Assembly: GCF_900323545.1 (NCBI RefSeq) | Contig: NZ_OOHN01000008.1 | Coordinates: 2,056,609-2,120,608, forward strand | DNA from: Actinomyces sp. Marseille-P3109 | Lineage (GTDB): Bacteria > Actinomycetota > Actinomycetes > Actinomycetales > Actinomycetaceae | DNA: 64,000 bases | Direction: 5' to 3' | Shown here: piece by piece, positions 9,029-17,019 of the stretch | Numbering within the stretch: position 1 is the first letter of the stretch | Layout: each line of letters starts with the position of its first letter | The notes under the pieces: generated by a model | Databases searched by the model: none | The model's input: the letters and a program-made list of their open reading frames with translations, nothing else | Told to the model about the DNA's origin: nothing | Program-made: the position numbers and the translations under genes

Positions 9029-9634
9029 GTGACTACTCCCCCGCCGATCCGTGCTCCCAAGCCCATGCCTCTTTCAGGTGAGGAGGTGGTGGCTGGGACG
9101 GATGCAACGGTCGTGGATTTCTGGCGCTTCGCGCTGTCCAATCTCCGGATGAACAATGCCCGTGGCTACCTCGCTGAGTTCCTGGTGGCGAAGGCGGTCG
9201 GTTCGACCGGACTGCGGATCGAGTGGGATCCTTACGATGTTCTGGCGCCGGACGGGACCACGATTGAGGTCAAGACCTCCGCCTATCTCCAGGCATGGGA
9301 CCAGTACAAGCTCTCAACGATTCAGTTCACAGGGCTTCGCAGTCGCATCTGGACCACAGAAGGCGGGCTGACGCCGACTCCCACCTACAACGCCGACGTG
9401 TACGTCTTCGCGATCCAGACAGCGCGCACCCACGAGGAGTACAACCCGCTCCTGGCATCCCAATGGCGCTTCCACGTCCTTCCCAGGAAGACGGTAGAGG
9501 ACCTTGGCCAAGAATCCATCAGCCTTGCGATCTTGGAGAAACTTGCCGGTCCCTCAGTTGCGTACGAAGAACTTTCTGAAGCCATCAACGCCGCAGCCAA
9601 GAAGGAGCACAAAGGCCCGCGGAACCGATGCTGA
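9029..9634 (+). CDS. PD-(D/E)XK nuclease-like protein of unknown role
   Basis: This 201-residue protein has a readable nuclease-fold pattern. A helix with a conserved acid (RGYLAEFLVAKAVG, about residues 43-56) is followed by EWDPYDVLAPDGTTIEVKTS, where the Asp and the Glu-Val-Lys give the D...ExK metal site. The rest is mixed alpha/beta, with no helix-turn-helix or ATPase. Such proteins include solitary restriction-type or repair nucleases, but no methyltransferase or partner is adjacent. The GTG start at 9029 appears leaderless. It lies between two copies of the AIM24 3' end, which suggests that it arrived as a short cassette. The nuclease call is an inference from the motif; the substrate is unknown. 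Confidence 0.6.
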   Translation: MTTPPPIRAPKPMPLSGEEVVAGTDATVVDFWRFALSNLRMNNARGYLAEFLVAKAVGSTGLRIEWDPYDVLAPDGTTIEVKTSAYLQAWDQYKLSTIQFTGLRSRIWTTEGGLTPTPTYNADVYVFAIQTARTHEEYNPLLASQWRFHVLPRKTVEDLGQESISLAILEKLAGPSVAYEELSEAINAAAKKEHKGPRNRC

Positions 9635-9763
9635 GTCAGAGACGATGTGCACCGAAAGGGGCTCATATCCAGCCTAATCTTACCGGGCTCCAACCAGACA
9701 CCACCGAAGGATGAGACGGTACCTGGTCCCGATAACGGGCTGCTGGCGCGTCTGGCCAACTCG

Positions 9764-9958
9764 CAGCAGCCGACCTTCGTTGACCCGCAGGCGGCGATCT
9801 GCTGGTCGGCGAACCTGCAGCCGCAGATCAAGAGCAGCTTCAAGATGGGTTCTCATCGGGCGCGGCTCGGGCGAGTCCTTCCAGCTGGCCTTCCACGGCC
9901 CGGGCTTCGTGGTGGTCCAGCCCAGCGAGGGCCAGCCGGTCATGGCATCCTCCTGAGC
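9764..9958 (+). pseudogene. Detached 3' fragment of an AIM24 gene
   Basis: This 65-codon piece matches the C-terminal part of the AIM24 protein encoded upstream. It lacks a start and carries a small indel: GGGTTCTCATCGGG here, where the intact copy reads GGGTTCCCTCATTGGG. The indel breaks the frame midway. It is best read as the displaced original 3' end, or a duplicated one, left after a cassette entered at the AIM24 locus. Confidence 0.85.
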
Positions 9959-9961
9959 CGG
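9764..9961 (+). repeat. 200-bp direct repeat, right copy
   Basis: This partner of 8681-8880 begins at the same CAGCAGCCGACC boundary, and similarity fades about 45 bp after the former stop codon. Confidence 0.9.
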
Positions 9962-10054
9962 GGGACACCGGCGGAGCGTGCGACTCCGGCAGCCGTGCGA
10001 TCAGCGGCGACCACACGGTGAATGCAGAACTCGGCTCGCCGATCCGTCGGGAAC

Positions 10055-10330
10055 CTACGTGAGGTCCGCTGAGTCGGCCTTGTTCTCCGCCTGACAACCT
10101 CCATGTAGCGCTGCTTGCTTGACTCCCGCAGGTACCTGCCGGTCTACAGTCCCAAGATCGACTGGAGGACGTCCCCTAACTGGTTGCGGCAGTTGTCGAA
10201 GGTCGTAGCCTGCCTCGGCCTCATCGGCCCACGCCTGGATCTGCTCATCGCTGACACTGCACCCGCGAAGAAGATGCTCATCCACACCAGTAGCGTATAC
10301 GAGAATCTGCCGTGGCCCTCCATTGGACAT
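10055..10330 (-). pseudogene. Truncated antitoxin-like (ribbon-helix-helix type) gene
   Basis: The 91-codon frame contains SDEQIQAWADEAEAGYDLRQ followed by RGRPPVDLGT and VPAGVKQAAL. This resembles the common actinobacterial antitoxin layout in which an acidic helix with EAEAGYD leads to RGRPSLG and a C-terminal ribbon-helix-helix. The expected last helix (SEVIREAL-type) is absent and the frame ends early, so DNA binding is probably lost. There is no ribosome site before ATG 10330 and no toxin gene next to it. Family assignment rests on a short motif and is tentative; it may simply be a decaying fragment in an accessory region. Confidence 0.4.
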
Positions 10331-10377
10331 CAGTAGCAGCAGACTACTGATGCTCAGCATTTTCCGGGTGCCAACGC

Positions 10378-10749
10378 TCAGTGAGACATGAGAACGCAGG
10401 CCGAGATAAGCCTATCAATCTTGTGGACGTCGACCTGGGACCCGAGCTTGATCTTGATGCGACCTGCCCGCGTCCATAATTCGAGTTCTGAGTTCATGTC
10501 GAATGTTCTTGCATTCTCGGTCGACCACATGTTAATGGCGCTGTAGGGCAGTGAATAGTTCTCTACCTTCCGACCAGTCAACCCTTATGCGTCACGGATG
10601 ATCAACCGCTTCGAGGTGAACACGGCCGAATCGCGCATCGTCTTGAAGGCGGTGTAGGACTGCTCCCCTTCAACAAGAACACCCAGGACGTCTTGAGGAA
10701 TCAGATCCTCCGCCAAGAAGGTCCACGTAGCCACCGAGGCCATCTCCAT
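10378..10749 (-). pseudogene. PH-domain protein gene interrupted by one stop codon
   Basis: Reading from ATG 10749 gives 54 codons ending in KRLIIRDA, then a TAA (10585-10587), then 68 more codons in the same frame starting GLTGRKVENYSLPYS and ending at 10378. Bacterial PH-domain proteins of the YvbH/PF08000 type read through exactly this place (RLI..D.QG.TGKK.E..S.PY) and go on to a segment like TFDMNSELELW. So the TAA most likely replaced a CAA glutamine codon by a single C-to-T change. GAGGTGA lies about 11 nt before the start. Unless stop readthrough occurs, only a 54-residue fragment would be made. Function of the intact family is unknown. Confidence 0.75.
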
Positions 10750-11039
10750 GCTCACTTTTTCACCTCATCGCAAATTAATGATCGTCGGGAAATAAATTCC
10801 TGTAGCGCGTAGAGACTACCAAGCAAATTCGAACATCCCAAGCCGTCGAAAATGTTCCTTAGGTTGCTTTACCTATCGGCTCAGCAAACTCGTTCATACC
10901 GCACGACCGATCTTCCAGCACGCAATGTGCGGAGCCCGAGCAGATACCTGCACTCGCTAAGCACTAACCTAACTACGACATAATCCGACTCAAAAGGCCC
11001 TCAACGTCGCATAGATCGTCGTCTTGCGCACCATCTCCA
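10750..11039. other. AT-rich gene-free stretch
   Basis: No open frame, RNA gene or repeat is recognisable. Base composition is visibly lower in GC than in the flanking core genes, consistent with acquired or decaying DNA between the PH-domain pseudogene and the transposase relic. Confidence 0.5.
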
Positions 11040-11590
11040 CCTAGGCGCCCCTGATCGCCACAACCCTCAATGACCAGGCAGCAGTCGCGGAAAACCTGGA
11101 CCTAGCGGCCCAACTGATCGTGGACGACACCATGCTCGAGTACTGGTCCTGGAAGGGCCATCCCGAGCTGTACTCCGGCAAGCACAAGGCCACCAGGTTG
11201 AACATCCAGGTCGTCTGCTCAGTCGGGCCGCTTGGCGCGGGTCTCCAACCTCAGGGTGGACGCAAGTATGACGCTGAGGCCCTGTGCAGCTCCAGCCATT
11301 GTCACCGCCACCGACATCCTGGACAGAACACCACCGCCGCGTCATCTTGGCGACAAGGGGAACATCTGGCTGTGCATGATCACCCCAAAGAGATAACCTG
11401 CGCCCCCTCTGCCCCGACAACAGGACCGTCGACCAGATCCACTACAAGATCAAGCGAGCCACCTCCAACCCAATAATCTGGTACATCCCGCAAACTGACT
11501 ACAGAAGACCGCACGAGACGTTCTCAGCAACCACCTTAACTACCTTCGAACTCACATTCACGACACTAAGAATGACCTCCAATAAATAAT
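11040..11590 (+). pseudogene. IS5-type (DDE) transposase relic
   Basis: Pieces in different + frames line up with one IS5-group transposase. LIVDDTMLEYWSWKGHPELY and YSGKHKATRLNIQVV (the first catalytic Asp region with the SGKH motif) come first. RKYDAEAL, GDKGNIWLCMITPKR (second Asp region) and TDYRRPHETFS (C-terminal end) follow. Several frameshifts and stops separate them, and no intact terminal inverted repeats are seen. The order of motifs is right for a single element read left to right, so this is an old, inactive insertion. Confidence 0.75.
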
Positions 11591-11722
11591 CACCCTACAC
11601 GCTCACTTAATTAACCCTGAAAAGACATGCGTCAACAAACTAAAACTAATATACTTACAGTAACCACAACAACACAAAACAGGTTTACATCTCACTGCAC
11701 GTTCAAGCGCCATTAAAGTCGA

Positions 11723-12514
11723 CTATCGAGTCAGTGACTCATTAAGTGCCTCAAGCCAAACGTACCCTTTTCCACTGGCCAGCACTATAGCCACAACTGC
11801 ACATAAAACGCCCCATGTCGGCATCCCCCAGCCAAGAGAAAGAGGCATTCTACAGGCAATTGTTTTCCATAAAAAGTGAGGACGCGCTTCTTGTGCCGCA
11901 TAAATTGCAGAAATTAGAGCTAAATCCCACAAAATCACCCCTATTGCGAGAATAAAATACATAAACCCTCCAGCCATTGAATATAGGACATAGACGATTC
12001 CCCGTAGTCCAATTTCAATATTGTTAATAGAGCAAGCAGTTAAAGCCCGGCGAACTTCTGGCGGAGCGCCAGGAACCCACCACAACAGAGTTACAATTAC
12101 TATACCAACTGCCGCATACAAGAAAGGCAGTAATAAACATAAGACGGTTGACCATCCACCTGCGATAATCCTTCGTCTTCGTGCAATTAGCACGACAAAA
12201 CATGCAATAACCCCCACAAAAACAGAAGTTAGTGAAATGGCCACCAAAATCCAAGGTCGCCACTTTAAATACAGTAGCACGACCGCAAAAGCTGCCATCA
12301 GAATCGACAGTATGTCACCCTCCTGGCCACCCTGGCGTTTCTCGCGGCTTCGAGTTTTTCTACCGGCACGACACCCCGATTCAGCGGCTTCACGAATCTC
12401 CCATAGGGAAACACCGGCCCCTACGGGACGTAGAGTCCAAGAAAGCGCAGGTCCAACAACACCTCCGATAACTGCACCGATAAACGCAAACGAAAGAGAC
12501 GTTAATATACTCAT
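11723..12514 (-). CDS. Multi-spanning membrane protein of unknown function
   Basis: I do not recognise this 263-residue protein. It has one N-terminal helix with spaced glycines (FIGAVIGGVVGPALSW), then a charged cytoplasmic-type linker (EIREAAESGCRAGRKTRSREK), then about six further membrane segments. The ATG at 12514 is chosen over the frame's earlier start at 12532 because GGGGAG lies about 10 nt upstream and inside the end of the preceding small ORF, whose stop is 1 nt away. That spacing implies translational coupling. GC content is well below that of the core genes, pointing to transfer. No catalytic motif is seen. Confidence 0.65.
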   Translation of the reverse strand: MSILTSLSFAFIGAVIGGVVGPALSWTLRPVGAGVSLWEIREAAESGCRAGRKTRSREKRQGGQEGDILSILMAAFAVVLLYLKWRPWILVAISLTSVFVGVIACFVVLIARRRRIIAGGWSTVLCLLLPFLYAAVGIVIVTLLWWVPGAPPEVRRALTACSINNIEIGLRGIVYVLYSMAGGFMYFILAIGVILWDLALISAIYAAQEARPHFLWKTIACRMPLSLGWGMPTWGVLCAVVAIVLASGKGYVWLEALNESLTR

Positions 12515-12515
12515 T

Positions 12516-12653
12516 TTATTTTGGCTCCCCATTTGACTTTTCTATCTTGACCGAGATGCACGTAGATACAAGCGTACCACAAAACAAGGTCGCTATATCA
12601 ATTACATGACTGGCAACAAATCCTGCAATTACGCCGCCAATCGAAGTGCACAT
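12516..12653 (-). CDS. Small 45-residue membrane protein coupled to the next gene
   Basis: This short frame starts at ATG 12653, preceded by GGAGGTGAGGTAAAT, a near-perfect ribosome site at good spacing. It ends at TAA 12516-12518, 1 nt before the next ATG at 12514. The product opens MCTSIGGVIAGFVASH and is mostly hydrophobic up to about residue 34, with two cysteines (besides Cys2) in FCGTLVSTC, then a short charged tail (KIEKSNGEPK). One or two membrane passes are plausible. Its own strong ribosome site and tight junction argue that it is real. It might be a leader peptide, a partner subunit or a toxin-like peptide. Confidence 0.65.
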   Translation of the reverse strand: MCTSIGGVIAGFVASHVIDIATLFCGTLVSTCISVKIEKSNGEPK

Positions 12654-12898
12654 ATTTACCTCACCTCCGCCCATCCAAACACTTGCTTACGAATATACTA
12701 TCCTCAATAAAATCAGAAAAACACTTGCGGTAGATTCGAACACAGCCCACCCAATGATGCACAGCAAGTCAAATTATCCAAAGAAGATTCCATCGAAAGT
12801 AGGCTGCCAACGTAGCAGCAACTTTCGAATGACGGTACCAGCGCGATTGAAATTAGTTGGTTTTACTAGACACAAATCTACTCTCACGTCTTTTGTAC

Positions 12899-15499
12899 TC
12901 AGAAACCATAGAGATGCTGACGGGCATTGAAGGCGGCTGGCCCACCTTCCAAGATATTCTCCGCAAGCGATCGAACCGAGTGCTCATCCAATGAGCCAAT
13001 GCCGCCCTCCGCAGGGCGGCCATGGCTCCCATCACTCTCAAGGACCACGATGAGCTCGGCGTCGCCCAGGACTGGCACATTGGCGTTGTGAGTGCTCGCA
13101 ATAACCTGACGCTTCCCCTTTAGTTCCCGAAGCCGTCGCACCACACCCTTGTAGACGAAGTTGTTGTCCAAGTCATCCTCAGGTTGGTCAATGACGAGCG
13201 GTGCATACGATGCGCCAAGCAGCAGGAGTAAGAGTGCCGTCGCGCGCTGTCCCTTGGACAACTGATCCATGCTACGTAAGCCCTGTGCTCCATCCATTTT
13301 GAGGAGCACCTCAACACCCACCCCGATACTGAGCTCTTCCAGTTCTCGTGCCAGCTCGTCACCAGCCTCGAGCATGTGCGTTGACTGCGCACCCCTGATT
13401 CCGAACTTCCCGAGGGCTTTACTGCCGCCTCTGATCGCTTCCGCGAGCGCGACTGGCGTGAAATCGGGGCTATCGATGGCTGCCATGATCTGCGTTCGCT
13501 GGCCACTGACGTGGCTCTTAATGACGTCAGCGATGTAACTACGATCTTTAGTCGGCGTCGGCCTAACCACCACGACCCCACCCGTCGCATCGTTGGCAGA
13601 TCGAATGGCATCGTGGAGGTCTTCAATAGCCGCTTTCTCACGGTTACGAAGTCTGTTGAGGAGTTCGGTCCGCTCGTCCAAGAGCCGCTTGAGCTCCTTT
13701 TCCTTCTGCTCCAGTCGGGGCTTCGCCGCCTTGATGCCCGTCAGCTCCTTGCGCTTGGAGATGTACTGGCCAGGATCGAGTCCCTCATTTGAAAGTTGTC
13801 GAAGGACTTCTGCGTACGCCTTCTTCTCAGCCGAGGTAGCCTCGCTCCAATCGGACTGCGCAGCAGTGATCTCGATTCGAGCGGTTTCGATTGCAGCGGA
13901 GGCAGTCTCCCTTAACTTCGCCAAGGTCACATACAAAGCCGACATAGCGTTCGATGCACGCGACAGGTGATCGGCCTGTGGCGCGCCATCAATGTTGTCA
14001 AGAGGCGCTACAAGATCGTTCAACCAACTGGACTTCTGATCCTGCTTCAGCGCAATTTCGACTGCACTCACGCGGGTCAAGGCTTCGTTGAACACTGCTT
14101 CGTCGAGTGCAAGTCGCTGATGTCCCTGAAGCTTCCCAGGAACGTCCGTTCCTTGATAGCGGTTGAGTTGTTCTTCGAGCCTGTCAGCCTGTGCCTGCTT
14201 CCCCTCCAACTTCGCCTTGTCTGTCTCTGTCTGTTTGAGGTCATCCCGATTGGCTCGGAGCTTCTCAAGCAGATCTTCGAGAATTGGGTCGTCCCCATCG
14301 GATCCCGCGAAACGCTGGACCAGCCTGGCAATGCTCGCGGAGTCGCCTGCAAGTTCGGCCAGCTCATGCTGCCCGAACACTTCGACGGACCCGATGACGT
14401 CTGACGGGGCAAGGCTTGTTCTCTCGCCATTGGCGTCCAAGACGACGGGCCGATGATTGACCTCTCGCTGGATGGTAAAGCTCGCCGGTGTTGGTGACAC
14501 ACTCTCAACCTCGACGCACACGATCGTGCCGACGTGCAGAACTGAATCGATGATGCTCTTGTGATCCTTTCCCATTTGAACCGAGATGGGTTGAAGGTCA
14601 AGCGCATACCGGAGGCTTTCAATCACAGTCGACTTGCCAGCACCGCGACCACCAATCAACGCAGTCAGGTCTGAGGAGATCGGTAGGATGACCTCATCGA
14701 GATAGCCGCCGACCCAGGACACGTTCTTGATGCGAGCACGTGGCGTCGACTGAGGGTCACTGAGGGAGATCCGAGTCTCCGGCGTGCGGACAGCTAGTTT
14801 GAGACTCTCGAGGGATGCCGAACTCACTTTGAACCAGGTGCTCGCACCCGCCCTCTTCAACTGGCGGGGCCCCATCACGTCATCGGCATGGATAACGGCC
14901 AAGGGATGCACTCGCTCGAAGTCTCCAGTCCCCTGCACGACTGCTTCTTGATCTCTCGCAGCGGCCGCATGGGGTGAGATACCTATGGCGTGCAGATCCG
15001 AGTGCTTAATCATCGCTGCAAGAGGCTGCCCCGAACGAGTGGTGAGCAGACCTGTCGGACTCACGTTCGCATGGGCGGGGATTGGCAAAGCACCTGCTTC
15101 CGCCATCCGAGACATGATGGTTGCATATGACTCGCCCGTGGTTCCATTAGGACATCCGGGGTTGGGTCCACAGCGCCCGATCGCAGCGTTGATCTCATCC
15201 AGGGGCGTTCCGGCCTCGAACAGAACGAGGATGTGGATTCCTTCCGATGAGTTCGCCTCGAATCCAGGGAGCGCGACAATGCCCCGACTCTCCGCCGCGG
15301 AGATCAAGCCGACTGCCGATTCGACTCGCCAATGGTCGGTGATCGCAATCAGTCCGATAGCCAGCTCGTCGCAGGTGTCCAGAAGCTTCGCATTGTAGCG
15401 TTCCTCGTCATCGAAAAACTGACTCGGAGCATTGTGCCCCTCATAACCAAATGGGTTCACCTGTAACGCAGCCCGAACCCAATGTGCTCCAATCTCCAT
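12899..15499 (-). CDS. PHP-SMC fusion ATPase (TrlF-like)
   Basis: This 866-residue protein fuses an N-terminal PHP-type phosphoesterase domain (about 1-245) to an SMC/RecF-like ATPase. PHP-type elements include AITDHW (about 53), GFEANSSEGIHIL (about 79-91) and AHAN (about 142). The usual first HxH is replaced by a QVN triplet near residue 13. The ATPase shows Walker A GGRGAGKST (283-291), a long coiled coil (about 400-690), signature LSKGQ (747), Walker B LVIDQPEDDLD (768) and STHNAN (802). Relatives of this layout are annotated TrlF-family ATPases and are often considered defence or DNA-processing proteins. ATG 15499 has AGGAGG 4 nt upstream. No partner gene is tightly linked; it sits in an accessory, lower-GC segment, suggesting transfer. 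Confidence 0.78.
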   Translation of the reverse strand: MEIGAHWVRAALQVNPFGYEGHNAPSQFFDDEERYNAKLLDTCDELAIGLIAITDHWRVESAVGLISAAESRGIVALPGFEANSSEGIHILVLFEAGTPLDEINAAIGRCGPNPGCPNGTTGESYATIMSRMAEAGALPIPAHANVSPTGLLTTRSGQPLAAMIKHSDLHAIGISPHAAAARDQEAVVQGTGDFERVHPLAVIHADDVMGPRQLKRAGASTWFKVSSASLESLKLAVRTPETRISLSDPQSTPRARIKNVSWVGGYLDEVILPISSDLTALIGGRGAGKSTVIESLRYALDLQPISVQMGKDHKSIIDSVLHVGTIVCVEVESVSPTPASFTIQREVNHRPVVLDANGERTSLAPSDVIGSVEVFGQHELAELAGDSASIARLVQRFAGSDGDDPILEDLLEKLRANRDDLKQTETDKAKLEGKQAQADRLEEQLNRYQGTDVPGKLQGHQRLALDEAVFNEALTRVSAVEIALKQDQKSSWLNDLVAPLDNIDGAPQADHLSRASNAMSALYVTLAKLRETASAAIETARIEITAAQSDWSEATSAEKKAYAEVLRQLSNEGLDPGQYISKRKELTGIKAAKPRLEQKEKELKRLLDERTELLNRLRNREKAAIEDLHDAIRSANDATGGVVVVRPTPTKDRSYIADVIKSHVSGQRTQIMAAIDSPDFTPVALAEAIRGGSKALGKFGIRGAQSTHMLEAGDELARELEELSIGVGVEVLLKMDGAQGLRSMDQLSKGQRATALLLLLLGASYAPLVIDQPEDDLDNNFVYKGVVRRLRELKGKRQVIASTHNANVPVLGDAELIVVLESDGSHGRPAEGGIGSLDEHSVRSLAENILEGGPAAFNARQHLYGF

Positions 15500-15805
15500 T
15501 GCGCCTCCTAAATGCCTGGTCATCCGTTTTTTCATAAATGCCGCTTAAATAGGAACCTACCGTGCACAAAGCACACCCAAACACATGAAGGAACCGCCAG
15601 AGACACATGTCGACGGAGGCATGTGGTGCGCGCCGCCTAGACACTGCCAATGGCGGCGAACCCCGTTAGCCACTTAGCGCGTCGTGCCGACTGCGGCCCT
15701 ATCGACACCGCTCTGCCCAGACGGAAGTCTTTGGCAGTTACAGGTTCTATAGCCTCGACACATTCCAGCCATTACATCAGTTCGTCGCCATATGAACAGC
15801 ACCGT
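15500..15805. other. Gene-free boundary between accessory segment and core genes
   Basis: This 306-bp interval holds the promoter side of the PHP-SMC gene and the 3' flank of ychF. No tRNA, att-like direct repeat or convincing terminator was found, so the edge of the acquired segment is not marked by an obvious integration site. Confidence 0.5.
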
Positions 15806-16909
15806 CTACTTTTTGCCGCCAGACGTTAGTCCAGAGCGGAACTCCACCACATCCCCATCAGCCATGACATAGTCCTTTCCTTCCATGCGCACTCGGCCGT
15901 GAGCGCGGGCTTCAGCAACGCTGCCGTACTGGACCAGATCATCATAACTCACGATTTCGGCCTTAATGAAACCCCGCTCAAAGTCAGTGTGGATGACACC
16001 CGCCGCCTGGGGCGCCGTCGCCCCCTTGCGGATCGTCCACGCGCGGGACTCCTTCTCCCCCGCCGTCAGATACGTCTGCAGCCCCAGGGTGTCGAAGCCG
16101 ACCCTCGCCAGCTTGTCCAGGCCGGACTCATCCTGCCCGTTCTCGTGCAGCATCTCCGCCGCCTCCTCCGGCTCCAGCTCCACGAGCTCGGCCTCGAACT
16201 GGGCGTCCAGGAAGATCGCCTCCGCCGGCGCCACCAGCTCACGCAGCTCGGCCTGACGGGCCTCGTCATTCATCCCGACGTCATCCATGTTGAACACGTA
16301 GATGAAGGGCTTGGTGGTCATGAGCTGGAAGGTCTTGAGCACCTCCGCATCAATCCCTGCGGCCTGCGCCCCGGCGGACAGCAGTGTCCCGGCCTCCAGG
16401 ACCTTGAGGGCCGCTTGCGCCGTCTCCAGCACCACGGGCTCCGTCTTCCTGCCCCGCACCTCCTTCTCCAGGCGCGGGATCGCCTTCTCCAGGGTCTGTA
16501 TGTCCGCCAGCACCAACTCGGTGCTGATCGTCTCGATGTCCCCGGCCGGCTCCACCTTGCCGTCCACGTGGACCACGTCCGGATCCTCGAAGGCGCGCGT
16601 CACCATGCAGATCGCGTCCGCCTCACGGATATTGGCCAGGAACTGGTTGCCCAGCCCCTCACCCTCACTGGCGCCACGCACGATTCCGGCGATATCCACG
16701 AAGGAGACCGTCGCCGGGACCACCCTCGCGGAGTGGAACAGCTCGGCGAGCTTGTCCAGGCGCGCATCCGGCAGCGGCACAACCCCCACGTTCGGCTCAA
16801 TGGTCGCGAACGGGTAGTTGGCGGCCAGGACGGTCGCGCGGGTCAGGGCGTTGAACAGGGTGGACTTGCCGACGTTGGGCAGTCCGACGATTCCGATGGT
16901 AAGTGCCAC
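15806..16909 (-). CDS. ychF: Ribosome-associated ATPase/GTPase YchF
   Basis: This 367-residue Obg-related P-loop protein binds ribosomes and prefers ATP over GTP in studied members. It has the G1 motif GLPNVGKST near residue 8, G2-region NYPFATIEPNVG, and G3 DIAGIVRGASEGEGLGNQFL. NMDD stands where classical GTPases have NKxD, in line with ATP use. A helical hairpin occupies the middle, and the C-terminal TGS domain ends with AHGRVRMEGKDYVMADGDVV. GTG 16909 is the start because the family begins MALTIGIVGLPN; a TAAACT box 7 nt before it suggests a leaderless transcript. Length and motifs are normal. Confidence 0.96.
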   Translation of the reverse strand: MALTIGIVGLPNVGKSTLFNALTRATVLAANYPFATIEPNVGVVPLPDARLDKLAELFHSARVVPATVSFVDIAGIVRGASEGEGLGNQFLANIREADAICMVTRAFEDPDVVHVDGKVEPAGDIETISTELVLADIQTLEKAIPRLEKEVRGRKTEPVVLETAQAALKVLEAGTLLSAGAQAAGIDAEVLKTFQLMTTKPFIYVFNMDDVGMNDEARQAELRELVAPAEAIFLDAQFEAELVELEPEEAAEMLHENGQDESGLDKLARVGFDTLGLQTYLTAGEKESRAWTIRKGATAPQAAGVIHTDFERGFIKAEIVSYDDLVQYGSVAEARAHGRVRMEGKDYVMADGDVVEFRSGLTSGGKK

Positions 16910-16916
16910 GCAGGAG

Positions 16917-16922
16917 AGTTTA
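16917..16922 (-). promoter_or_regulatory. Putative -10 box of ychF
   Basis: On the minus strand TAAACT is followed by 7 nt and then the GTG start. No ribosome site is present, so leaderless initiation is likely. Confidence 0.45.
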
Positions 16923-17019
16923 GACGGCCCCTCCGACACCGTGCGCCCCGATCAGCGTGCCCCCGGCATCTCAGACCTGTCGACGTCGACCGTGCCGACT
17001 CGCTGCGTCGGGTGCCTCC

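Noticed and set aside
9029..9634. Complete restriction-modification system
   Set aside because: No methyltransferase or specificity gene is adjacent, so only a solitary nuclease-like protein can be supported.
10115..10336. 73-codon plus-strand frame opposite the antitoxin-like fragment
   Set aside because: No ribosome site and no motif; the minus-strand frame has the EAEAGYD...RGRP pattern.
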